Translations under genes and position numbers: made by a program | From: Mogibacterium sp. | Lineage (GTDB): Bacteria; Bacillota; Clostridia; Peptostreptococcales; Anaerovoracaceae | Assembly: GCA_012840975.1 (NCBI GenBank) | Contig: DUVP01000035.1 | Location: 42,946 to 106,945 of the forward strand | Direction: 5' to 3' | DNA length: 64,000 bases | In this document: one piece after another, positions 57,321-64,000 of the stretch | Numbering within the stretch: the first letter of the stretch is position 1 | How the letters are laid out: each line of letters opens with the position of its first letter | The notes under the pieces: generated by a model | Databases searched by the model: none | What the model was told of the DNA's origin: nothing | What the model saw: only the letters and a program-made list of their open reading frames with translations

Positions 57321-57355
57321 ATAAGTGGGAATTCGATATTTCCCACTTATTTTAA
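57321..57355 (+). terminator. Terminator after the IPKTG protein
   Basis: ATAAGTGGGAA / TTCCCACTTAT stem with a short loop, followed by TTTTAATAG, 40 bp after the stop codon. Confidence 0.75.
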
Positions 57356-57456
57356 TAGAGAAGACGATATGCTTATTGTGTGCAAAACATCAAGTTGATA
57401 TGATAGGATTAAGTCATCGAAACAGGTTCATATGCAAAATTGAGGAGGTTATTAAA

Positions 57457-57951
57457 ATGTTAAAGAAAATTCTAACCATTTTGCTCATTCTGACTCTTGC
57501 TTTTTCTTTTGCATCCTGCGGTAAGGATCAGGAGGGTGCCGATTCATCCGCGTCTCAATCGGCTAATGAAAAAATCACATCGGAGCCGGGTCAGCCCGCA
57601 CCTGATGGCTGGCCAAAAGATATACCAACACCGGTAAACGGTGAAATTATAGGCGGCGGATGGTCCCCTGACAGAAGTTTTTACACAACCGATATCACTT
57701 ATAAGCAGGCAGACATCGATGCCTATGGCGAGCGTCTCGAAGCCTTCGGTTTTGATAAACAGGCGGAACATGAGTACGGTGAAGCATGGCCGGATGCGAC
57801 CGTATATTCAAACGGTCAATGGGATGTGCTCGTGGCAGAAGAAAACGATACTTTTGACTACTCCTATGCCAATTTCTTTCCTCTTTTTGATGCGGTGGCA
57901 GATGGCTACGACGGGCAGCCGGAAGGATGGCCGGAGACAGGAGGATTCTAA
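57457..57951 (+). CDS. Secreted lipoprotein of unknown function
   Basis: 164 residues from ATG 57457 (GAGGAGG upstream); the longer upstream frame is not needed. Signal peptide with lipobox SFASC (cysteine at ~21), so the protein should be lipid-anchored outside the membrane. After a serine-rich spacer it has DGWPKDIPTP and a domain ending in QPEGWPETGGF, with repeated tryptophan-proline motifs. I do not recognise a function; similar short lipoproteins occur in Clostridia. Confidence 0.78.
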   Translation: MLKKILTILLILTLAFSFASCGKDQEGADSSASQSANEKITSEPGQPAPDGWPKDIPTPVNGEIIGGGWSPDRSFYTTDITYKQADIDAYGERLEAFGFDKQAEHEYGEAWPDATVYSNGQWDVLVAEENDTFDYSYANFFPLFDAVADGYDGQPEGWPETGGF

Positions 57952-58035
57952 AAATCCGGGAGTCGGTAAATCTTACGCTTTAATGTGCATTACGACGAAT
58001 TTGCAGAACAAAAAAATCTTTATCTAAATTATAAT

Positions 58036-58068
58036 GACCTCCTGGTTGTTGAATCCTTGTTACAACAG
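58036..58068. other. Long hairpin without T-run in a convergent gap
   Basis: GACCTCCTG pairs with CAGGAGGTC and an inner TTGTTG/CAACA extends the stem. It lies in the 220-bp convergent gap between the lipoprotein gene and ung. No T-run follows in either direction, so it may be a factor-dependent terminator or an RNA-stabilising stem. The rest of the gap shows nothing else. Confidence 0.5.
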
Positions 58069-58171
58069 GCAGGAGGTCTACATATATCGGTAAATCAAAT
58101 TCAATATGTGATTTATTTAATATATAAAGTTTCTCATAGTTATTTCTTTTTTTATAGTATCTGTCAAATGA

Positions 58172-58876
58172 TTATAGTGTCCAGTCGACCGGTTCGATAT
58201 CATTATCTTCCAGGAAATAATTACTCCTTGAAAAATATCTTCCCCCGAAAAATCCTCTATGTGCCGATAAAGGACTCGGATGTGCCGCCTCTATTATCAG
58301 ATTCTTCACACCCGCTTCATTGCCTTTAGACAATATGAGATCTTTTTTGGCACGTGCATTAGCTCCCCATAAGATAAAAACTTTCGGTTTTTTTCGTTCG
58401 GCGATTTTCCCGATTATTGTATCTGTAAACTGTTCCCAACCTTTTCCCTTATGTGAATCCGCTTCATGGGCACGTACCGTCAATACCGTATTAAGAAGCA
58501 GAACGCCTTCCCTTGCCCAGGGAACCAGCACACCATCCGAACAAATATTTCCATCAAAATATGGACTCGCTACTCCTAAATCGCTTTCAAGTTCTTTAAG
58601 AATATTAACTAGCGACGGAGGTGCTTTCGTTCCCTTAGGTACGCTGAATGCTAATCCGTGAGCCTGATTCGGTCCGTGGTAAGGATCCTGTCCTAGAATC
58701 ACAACCTTAATACCTTCATAGGGTGTATACCTCAATGCATTAAAGATATCTTTTGCGGGTGGATATATCATGCGTTCCTTATATTCAGTAACAAGGAACG
58801 AACGTAGATCAAGGTAGTAAGATTTTTCCCACTCCTCACTTAACAGTTCGTCCCAGTCATTTCCAATATGTGTCAT
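58172..58876 (-). CDS. ung: Uracil-DNA glycosylase, family 1
   Basis: 234 residues; removes uracil from DNA to start base-excision repair. Catalytic water-activating motif GQDPYHG (D64) and leucine-loop motif HPSPLSAHRGF are intact. Length is typical. GTL-type extra domains are absent. Confidence 0.97.
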   Translation of the reverse strand: MTHIGNDWDELLSEEWEKSYYLDLRSFLVTEYKERMIYPPAKDIFNALRYTPYEGIKVVILGQDPYHGPNQAHGLAFSVPKGTKAPPSLVNILKELESDLGVASPYFDGNICSDGVLVPWAREGVLLLNTVLTVRAHEADSHKGKGWEQFTDTIIGKIAERKKPKVFILWGANARAKKDLILSKGNEAGVKNLIIEAAHPSPLSAHRGFFGGRYFSRSNYFLEDNDIEPVDWTL

Positions 58877-58907
58877 ATTTTCCTAAACACTTCGTCTTCT
58901 ATAATAA

Positions 58908-59267
58908 CTATTTTTTCAATTTATATTCTGTCCCTTGAGAATCCGTGAAAGTCATTATTCCGTCTTCCGCAATAACAGCTGATCCTTTCTGATTGTCGCC
59001 ATATACGATTGATATTGTACCGTCCTCGGCTTCGGTCCATTGTCCTTCCATCTCATCACCAAGGATATTAACAACACACTTTCCGCTTTTTTGAAGTTTC
59101 AAAAATCCGGCTTTGTCCAAACCCATCTCTGCGACTTCTTCCTGTGTCATCGTTATATTACCTGCGGTAATTTCCTGAATCTGCCAATAACCGACACTTC
59201 CTTTGCAAGCAGTCATTATGAGCATCGTCAGAAACACGATTGTGATTACTAAAAATTTCTTTTTCAT
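58908..59267 (-). CDS. Small lipoprotein, lipocalin-like
   Basis: 119 residues from ATG 59267; ribosome site weak (AAAGAAC). Signal peptide with lipobox MTAC (cysteine ~21). The mature part (GYWQIQEITAGNITMTQEEV ...) alternates short strands, resembling small lipocalin-like/DUF proteins of Clostridia. It overlaps nothing and lies 5 bp after the PAP2 gene, so is probably cotranscribed. Function unknown. Confidence 0.75.
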   Translation of the reverse strand: MKKKFLVITIVFLTMLIMTACKGSVGYWQIQEITAGNITMTQEEVAEMGLDKAGFLKLQKSGKCVVNILGDEMEGQWTEAEDGTISIVYGDNQKGSAVIAEDGIMTFTDSQGTEYKLKK

Positions 59268-59272
59268 GTTCT

Positions 59273-59920
59273 TTAAACCCGTTTTCTTTCTCCTATGACC
59301 CCTCTGTTGTCCTCTATTTTTCGAATAACAGCATGAGTTATTGTAGCACAAATCAATCCCAGCAACAAACCTCCTATAACATCCGACGGAAAATGCATTC
59401 CAAGGTAAAGCCTTGAAAACCCTACAAGAACTGCCATTATTACCGCAAAAAGTCCAAATCTATGTGTGAAACTCCTCGAAACGGATTCCCCTCTCCATCC
59501 GAGACTTGGCAGATTCTCATTTTTTATCATCTCACCTGTCTTAACAGGTAAAGTGCTTATATAAAATGCCCACGACGGGCTCATGAAATTCGCAGCATGT
59601 CCGCTTGGAAAAGAAGCATCTCCCGGATGCGGCAAAAATGCACATACTTCATTAAAAATTATCCATGGTCTGATTCTGTCGATTGTCGGTTTCAGTATCA
59701 AGTTGCAGGCAATATACGATAACAACAAAGACAGGGAGCATATTATTCCCAGTCTTCTCGTCTTCCTGAAAACCAAAAGGAGCAGACAGATTGCGATCCA
59801 TAAGTATCCACCGTCTCCAAGCATGGTAATGAACTTCATTACAGGAGTAAGCCATTCAGCAACCACTAATTGCTGAATGGCTATCAATAATTCACCATCG
59901 ATTTGCTGTAGCACTTCCAC
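59273..59920 (-). CDS. PAP2-family membrane phosphatase
   Basis: 215 residues, about six transmembrane helices. The three PAP2 motifs are present: KPTIDRIRP, FPSGH and SRLYLGMHFPSD. This suggests dephosphorylation of a lipid phosphate such as undecaprenyl pyrophosphate or phosphatidylglycerol phosphate on the outer membrane face. It starts with GTG overlapping the alr stop (TAGTG), so translation is coupled to alanine racemase, which supports a cell-wall precursor role (inference). Confidence 0.9.
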   Translation of the reverse strand: MEVLQQIDGELLIAIQQLVVAEWLTPVMKFITMLGDGGYLWIAICLLLLVFRKTRRLGIICSLSLLLSYIACNLILKPTIDRIRPWIIFNEVCAFLPHPGDASFPSGHAANFMSPSWAFYISTLPVKTGEMIKNENLPSLGWRGESVSRSFTHRFGLFAVIMAVLVGFSRLYLGMHFPSDVIGGLLLGLICATITHAVIRKIEDNRGVIGERKRV

Positions 59921-61086
59921 TACTTACACATTCCTTCCGGATAATTCTTATATACTTTAGGTATTCTGGTATCAAGACTTGCCACTACCTCGTAATTGAT
60001 AGTTCCGGTAAGAGCCGCAATTTCCTCAGCAGTAATTTCCTCATTTCCCTGCTTTCCTATAATTACTATCTCATCGCCCAGCTTAACATCTTCAACGTCA
60101 GTTACATCCACCATGCACTGATCCATACAAATGTTACCGATTACAGGACATCTCTTTCCTCCACAGAGAACACTTATTTTTCCGCTGTTACGCCTGCTGT
60201 ATCCGTCCGCATATCCTATTCCGATTGTTGCTATTTTCGTTTCTTTCTCGGATGTAAATTTACGGGCGTAACTTACCGATGTTCCTGCGGGAACGGTCTT
60301 GAGGTTAACTATTTCCGCATGTACGGACATAACCCGTTTAAGATCCAATACTTTGTCCTGGAGATAGCCGGAAGGGGCCAGACCGACCAGAATAATCCCC
60401 GGACGGGTCGCATCGCAGAGAGCTTCCGGATATACCATTATACCTGCCGAGTTTGCAATAGTTTTAAATGGGTTGATACCGTCTTTTGCAAGCCTGTCAA
60501 TAAATGCCTTATAGTTAGCAATCTGCATTTCCGTATACTCTCTCTGCTCTTCATCGGCTGTTGAGAAGTGAGTCAAAACACCGTAAAGATCTATGCCCGG
60601 CAGACCGGCTATTTTCTTAAATTCTTCTGCCGCAAACTCTATCTCTTCTTCGTTGAATACTCTCTGTCCGATTCTGCCCATGCCTGTATCAACTGCAAAG
60701 ATACACTTAACATCTTCTGCCTCACGCTTAACAACCTCATCGCTTATTGCTTTCACATTATCATAGGCCATAACTACAGGTGTTAAGTCGTATTCAATTA
60801 TAGTGTCTGCACAAGCTGACGGTGACAATCCGAGAATTACAATTGCTCCTTCTATTCCGTCCTCTCTAAGATTAACAGCCTCTTCAAGAGTTGCAACAGC
60901 AAAGCTGTCAACTCCGTTATATGCAAGAACTTTTGCACATTCCGTCGCTCCGTGAGCATACATATTCGCTTTAAGAACACCAATCATAGGCGTTCCTTTA
61001 GTATGCTTCTTAATTTCCTTTACATTGCTGTCGAATGCAGACATGTCTATTTCCATCCAGACCTGTCTCAAAGTTTCCTTATACAT
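59920..61086 (-). CDS. alr: Alanine racemase
   Basis: 388 residues from ATG 61086 with AAGGAGG upstream. Supplies D-alanine for peptidoglycan. The PLP lysine is K39 in VLKANMYAHGA, and the catalytic tyrosine is in SYARKFTSEK. Length is standard. Upstream in-frame ATG (61125) precedes the ribosome site and was rejected. Confidence 0.96.
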   Translation of the reverse strand: MYKETLRQVWMEIDMSAFDSNVKEIKKHTKGTPMIGVLKANMYAHGATECAKVLAYNGVDSFAVATLEEAVNLREDGIEGAIVILGLSPSACADTIIEYDLTPVVMAYDNVKAISDEVVKREAEDVKCIFAVDTGMGRIGQRVFNEEEIEFAAEEFKKIAGLPGIDLYGVLTHFSTADEEQREYTEMQIANYKAFIDRLAKDGINPFKTIANSAGIMVYPEALCDATRPGIILVGLAPSGYLQDKVLDLKRVMSVHAEIVNLKTVPAGTSVSYARKFTSEKETKIATIGIGYADGYSRRNSGKISVLCGGKRCPVIGNICMDQCMVDVTDVEDVKLGDEIVIIGKQGNEEITAEEIAALTGTINYEVVASLDTRIPKVYKNYPEGMCK

Positions 61087-61189
61087 TTTAGCCTCCTTGT
61101 ATTTCAAAATAGATAGTATAATCAAATTAAGTTCATCGACGATCGTACAACCAGTCAGTATATTTTATTTGAATTGTACTCCATGATTA

Positions 61190-61218
61190 TTGATATATCA
61201 AGAAAACTGTGCTATTAT
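61190..61218 (+). promoter_or_regulatory. Promoter of tRNA-Arg
   Basis: TTGATA (61190-61195), 17 bases, TATTAT (61213-61218). The start site would lie a few bases before the tRNA at 61229. Confidence 0.75.
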
Positions 61219-61228
61219 TCGCCTGTAT

Positions 61229-61304
61229 GTTCCGGTAGCTCAGGGGACAGAGCACCGCTCTCCTAAAGCGGGTGTCGGAGGTTCGAATCCTCTCCGGAAC
61301 ACCA
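61229..61304 (+). tRNA. tRNA-Arg, anticodon CCT
   Basis: 76 bases including encoded CCA. Acceptor GTTCCGG/CCGGAAC (7 bp), anticodon stem CCGCT/AGCGG with loop CTCCTAA giving anticodon CCT (reads AGG), T-stem GGAGG/CCTCT with GTTCGAATC. It is single-copy here, with its own promoter and terminator. Confidence 0.95.
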
Positions 61305-61305
61305 G

Positions 61306-61355
61306 AACAGGACACCTGTTCTATACATTTTGTATAAAACCGGTGTCCTGTTTGT
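61306..61355 (+). terminator. Terminator of tRNA-Arg
   Basis: An 11-bp perfect stem AACAGGACACC / GGTGTCCTGTT starting two bases after the tRNA CCA; short T-run (TTTG). Confidence 0.7.
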
Positions 61356-61432
61356 TAGGTCAAAATATTAACATCCCGACTTAACATTTTTGAAAGTAAT
61401 AGTAAGATTTTAAGGAGAATATTAAAAATGAA

Positions 61433-62092
61433 TTATCTGTTTCTTCTTGTGCTTTTTTTCCTGCCTCTTGTTTTATAATCTTTTTCGATTTCCTTTTTCC
61501 AGTCCTTTGATATACCTAATCCGCTTCGAACGTCGGAGAGGACTCCGCTTATTGCCGCATACTCAAGTGCCATTCCCGCTGCATCGCAATGGAAGTTTGC
61601 CGCTCTGGATGCATCAATACCGAATCTGCCTGCTTCTTCTACTGCATCGATATTGGCTCCCAGGAAGATGAATTCCCATCCGTACTTTTTCTGCTGATTT
61701 TTGATCATGCTTTTCACATTTTTGTAAGTGTAACGGTGGCTCGCATTTTCCATACCGTCGGTAGTAATCACGAATATTGTTTTGTCCGGAATATCCTCTT
61801 TGCGTGCATACTTATGGATATTGCCGATGTGATTTATAGCTCCGCCGACAGCATCAAGAAGTGCCGTGCATCCTCTAACGTAATATTCTTTTTCAGTCAT
61901 TAACGGTACTTTTGCAAGAGAAATCCTGTCGTGAGTAACCTCGAAGTAGTTGTCGAATAAAACTGTGGATACAATAGCTTCTCCGGGCTCTTTTTTCTGT
62001 TTTTCGATCATGGAGTTGAATCCTCCGATGGTGTCAGGCTCCAGGCCGGACATTGACCCGCTGCGGTCCAAAATAAATACTAACTCTGTCAT
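61433..62092 (-). CDS. Cytoplasmic VWA-domain protein (TerY/YegL-like)
   Basis: 219 residues, a single von Willebrand A domain without signal peptide. The metal-ion site is complete: DRSGS (9-13), a threonine in RGCTALLDA, and ITTDGMEN. The tail is basic (TRGRKKSTRRNR). It is downstream of the macro-domain gene by ~80 bp. Its ribosome site AAGGAGGG is 7 bases before ATG 62092 but lies inside a long hairpin. VWA domains of this kind act as protein-protein scaffolds in stress or NAD/ADP-ribose-linked modules. Confidence 0.9.
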   Translation of the reverse strand: MTELVFILDRSGSMSGLEPDTIGGFNSMIEKQKKEPGEAIVSTVLFDNYFEVTHDRISLAKVPLMTEKEYYVRGCTALLDAVGGAINHIGNIHKYARKEDIPDKTIFVITTDGMENASHRYTYKNVKSMIKNQQKKYGWEFIFLGANIDAVEEAGRFGIDASRAANFHCDAAGMALEYAAISGVLSDVRSGLGISKDWKKEIEKDYKTRGRKKSTRRNR

Positions 62093-62096
62093 ATCA

Positions 62097-62150
62097 AAAC
62101 CCTCCTTTGTCTTAGTTTACCTTAGTTATAACTAAAACAAGGGAGGGTTT
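62097..62150 (-). promoter_or_regulatory. Hairpin sequestering the VWA ribosome binding site
   Basis: Arms 62130-62150 and 62097-62117 pair over about 20 positions (AACCCTCCCTTGT against ACAAAGGAGGGTT, then TTAGTT with AACTAA) with only two or three mismatches or wobbles. The AAAGGAGGG of the VWA gene is entirely in the stem. No T-run follows, so it is not a standard terminator. Alternative inner dyad TTAGTTATAACTAA exists. A 12-codon ORF (ATG 62170, ends TAG in the 5' arm) precedes it. Confidence 0.6.
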
Positions 62151-62171
62151 GGTCGCTTATCAGGCGACATT

Positions 62172-63206
62172 TTACGCACCTATCAGAGGTTGGTCGAAAG
62201 CGAACAGAACTTCATTCAGCTCGAACACATCGTAGTTATTGTTGATAATGAAATATTCTACTATTACATCGAATTTACTGCTGTGAGACAAAGCAAAGCC
62301 CGCACGGGCGATAAAGTCTCGGGTCTCCTCCAGATCCAGCTCCAGAGCGATAGCAAATGCTAATGCCGTAGTCTTGGATGGCTGATAATCTTTATTGTTA
62401 CGTATTTTTGAAAAAAGCCTTCGATCGATATTTGCTTTTTTATAGATTTCCGAATCTTTTTTCCCGCTTAAATCTATGAGTCGGAGAAGAGTTTCGGAGA
62501 ATCCGGCATCTATTCCATTCAACACAGACTCCAAATCCGGTGTTGCAGACGGTATTCTGATATAAGTGCCTCCGGCACCTGCACCGAGTAAGTCCGAGCG
62601 GATGGCTTTAGCAAATTCTATATCCGCTTTCTCCGCTTCGATTTCATCGTAGACTCCGTATTCATCGAACAGCTTTTCCCGGATATAATTCTCATCGATA
62701 TAACTTTTCACCGATCGAAACAGCTTTTCCGAAAGCTCAAAGGCATCCCGGCTGAAGACCACCAGATATATTTGCATATCGTTTTCCATCAGAAAGCTGC
62801 TGAACTCTTTAATAGCGACTTGCAAAGCCGGGGCTTTTGGATATCCGAAGGCTCCTGTAGAAATCAATGGAAATGCAATGGACTCACATCCGTGTTCCTT
62901 CGCAAGTTCCAAAGCACCTTTATAACACTGACTTAATAAGGCTTCCTCGTTCTGTTTTCCGCCTTTCCAGACCGGTCCGACAACGTGAATAACATATTTG
63001 GCGTCGAGGTTGAATGCCGGTGTGATAGCAGTATGCCCGACAGTAATGCTCCCTATCTCCTTGCGGGCTTCCAAAAGCTCAGGACCTGCTTTTTTATGTA
63101 TGGCCGCATCTACACCTGAGCCGACAATTGCTTTGGTGTTTGCTGTATTCACAATCGCATCAACCTGCATATTCGTAATGTCGTTACGTACTATTTCAAA
63201 CGGCAT
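62172..63206 (-). CDS. Macro-domain (ADP-ribose-binding) protein with C-terminal helical/HTH domain
   Basis: 344 residues. Residues 1-165 form a macro domain: VDAIVNTANTKAIVGSGVDAAIHKKAG and IAFPLISTGAFGYPKAPALQVA, the ADP-ribose loops of O-acetyl-ADP-ribose/ADP-ribosyl hydrolases. The C-terminal ~110 residues (FSETLLRLIDLSGKKDSEIYKKANIDRR..., KTTALAFAIALELDLEETRDFI) look like an XRE-type helix-turn-helix fold. AAAGGAG precedes ATG 63206. Together with the VWA gene it forms a two-gene operon. The reaction on protein or small-molecule ADP-ribose is inferred from the family. Confidence 0.88.
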   Translation of the reverse strand: MPFEIVRNDITNMQVDAIVNTANTKAIVGSGVDAAIHKKAGPELLEARKEIGSITVGHTAITPAFNLDAKYVIHVVGPVWKGGKQNEEALLSQCYKGALELAKEHGCESIAFPLISTGAFGYPKAPALQVAIKEFSSFLMENDMQIYLVVFSRDAFELSEKLFRSVKSYIDENYIREKLFDEYGVYDEIEAEKADIEFAKAIRSDLLGAGAGGTYIRIPSATPDLESVLNGIDAGFSETLLRLIDLSGKKDSEIYKKANIDRRLFSKIRNNKDYQPSKTTALAFAIALELDLEETRDFIARAGFALSHSSKFDVIVEYFIINNNYDVFELNEVLFAFDQPLIGA

Positions 63207-63266
63207 AGCTTTACTCCTTTGTCATTTCTTTTATATCAAATATCCTCTTCTGTTTTAATTAGTTTA

Positions 63267-63275
63267 ATTATAACA
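63267..63275 (-). promoter_or_regulatory. Extended -10 promoter of the macro-VWA operon
   Basis: TGTTATAAT on the minus strand (TATAAT 63267-63272), about 60 bp upstream of the macro start; no clear -35. Confidence 0.5.
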
Positions 63276-63300
63276 TCATTTAAAAATTGAAATAAATAAA

Positions 63301-63327
63301 GGAAATCAGACGTAAAAATCTGATTCC
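63301..63327 (-). terminator. Terminator downstream of the wall-anchored protein
   Basis: GGAATCAGA / TCTGATTTCC stem; T-rich on both sides (TTTATTTATTT in the minus direction). Confidence 0.6.
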
Positions 63328-63405
63328 CTCTATTTTTTATTTGGACTTTTCTTTAAGCTCTCTATTGTTTTTCAGATAAAATCCGAACTTGTCCGTTAAG
63401 CCTTT

Positions 63406-64000
63406 TTATGAATCTCTCTTCCCTGATGATTTTTTCCTGAAAACTCCTAATAACAAACCGCTTGCTGATAAAATCATCAAAATCAGCCATTGATAAACTT
63501 CATTAGTATCCCCCGTTTTTACCGACCCTTGTTCAGACTCCGGTGAATCCGTCTGTGAAGGTTTTTCTGGTTTTTCTAGTTTTTCTGGTTTCTCAGGTTT
63601 TTCTGTCACAGATTTTTCTGTCACCAGTTTAACTCCCGGAATTGTATCCTTGCTTCCATCAGGATAAGTGATAATTGTATCGCCATTGTCTCCAACTTTA
63701 ATTTCTGTTCCCTCAGGAAATTTATCTTTGTTGGCTTCCAAAATTCTGTTCTTAAGTTCAGTTTTTTCTTCAGAAGTTAACTTATTCTTATTCCCTACTA
63801 TTATTTTATCCGGAAGATTTGGTGCGGTTGTATCCGCAATTTTAGTTTTCACGGCTGTCGATACGATATCTGCAGCTTCGTTAATCGGTGTGCCTGAAGG
63901 TATCGACCAAGTAACAGGTTCTTCATAGCCGTCTGTCACCTCTACCACAGGATAGTCAGATTCTGTAAGGGAAGATCCCTGTTTCACATTGTAAAACTTC
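63406..64000 (-). CDS. Cell-wall-anchored surface protein, C-terminal part (cut by window edge)
   Basis: The frame is open to the window edge, so the N-terminus and signal peptide are outside; the GTG at 63987 is internal. It contains a Rib/YPDG-type module (KLTSEEKTELKNRILEANKD ... TITYPDGSKDTIPG), a repeated lysine-proline-glutamate spacer (KPEKPEK), then SVKTGD, a hydrophobic helix and RKKSSGKRDS. The sorting signal is SVKTG, not LPxTG. Likely an adhesin or wall enzyme. Confidence 0.8.
   Translation of the reverse strand, partial: KFYNVKQGSSLTESDYPVVEVTDGYEEPVTWSIPSGTPINEAADIVSTAVKTKIADTTAPNLPDKIIVGNKNKLTSEEKTELKNRILEANKDKFPEGTEIKVGDNGDTIITYPDGSKDTIPGVKLVTEKSVTEKPEKPEKLEKPEKPSQTDSPESEQGSVKTGDTNEVYQWLILMILSASGLLLGVFRKKSSGKRDS

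Noticed and set aside
57985..58329. Plus-strand ORF downstream of the lipoprotein
   Set aside because: No ribosome binding site, runs through the hairpin and into ung on the opposite strand; treated as chance.
61428..61478. Plus-strand 16-codon hydrophobic ORF (MNYLFLLVLFF...) with AAGGAG upstream
   Set aside because: It is the antisense of the lysine/arginine-rich tail of the VWA protein, which produces leucine/phenylalanine codons by chance; no promoter or partner antitoxin RNA is evident.

Overview
The window reads as chromosome of a low-GC, Gram-positive anaerobe of the Bacillota, most likely class Clostridia (an oral or gut Eubacteriales/Peptostreptococcales-type organism). This is inference from gene content: FMN-dependent FabK instead of FabI, a bacterial V-type ATPase with the Enterococcus ntp gene order, AddB-type recombination nuclease, Trk potassium uptake, strong AGGAGG-type ribosome binding sites, and cell-wall proteins ending in sortase signals. 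The species cannot be named from the sequence. Most genes are on the minus strand, so transcription runs mainly from right to left.

Layout. 1-557 is the start of a PAS-domain protein cut by the window edge. 816-10306 is a type II fatty-acid synthesis operon transcribed acpP-fabK-fabD-fabG-fabF-accB-fabZ-accC-accD-accA-acyl-CoA ligase, with neighbouring genes overlapping or only a few bases apart. An ordered set of 11-bp-phased repeats and a perfect inverted repeat precede acpP. 10496-13168 holds a membrane-anchored metallophosphoesterase and a sodium:neurotransmitter-type symporter. 13268-14538 is a decayed ISL3-type insertion sequence beside the symporter promoter. 14634-17840 is a large von Willebrand/SdrD-type surface adhesin. 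18079-26704 is a complete V-ATPase operon in the order ntpFIKECGABD, whose c-ring subunit carries the full set of sodium ligands known from Enterococcus hirae.

26942-45685 is a long same-strand run: a giant 2130-residue repeat protein, a CBS-domain transporter-like protein, secA, a shortened LemA, a DUF2207 membrane protein, prfB (with its programmed frameshift), addB, a yycJ-type metallo-hydrolase, rlmH and an unannotated 56-residue membrane protein. 45882-48704 is a potassium-uptake operon (DUF1858-Smr-trkA-trkH). From 49035 the plus strand takes over: ppx-ppk (polyphosphate), a DUF2156 and a GNAT protein, and thrH. 54757-56130 (minus) is a 12-TM protein fused to a LuxR DNA-binding domain; next come a frameshifted wall-anchored protein and a lipoprotein. 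58172-61086 (minus) holds ung, a small lipoprotein, a PAP2 phosphatase and alr. A tRNA-Arg(CCT) follows, then a macro-domain/VWA gene pair, and the window ends inside another wall-anchored protein.

The most unusual items are: the giant protein of 23 tandem ~77-residue YDG/MBG-like repeats that has neither signal peptide nor wall anchor; a long hairpin that buries the ribosome binding site of the VWA gene behind a possible 12-codon leader peptide in the macro-VWA operon; three wall-anchored proteins whose sorting signals share only KTGD (GPKTG, IPKTG, SVKTG); and several unassigned operators. Sodium handling (Na+-type V-ATPase, NSS symporter) and potassium uptake recur, which suggests a sodium-based bioenergetic economy.
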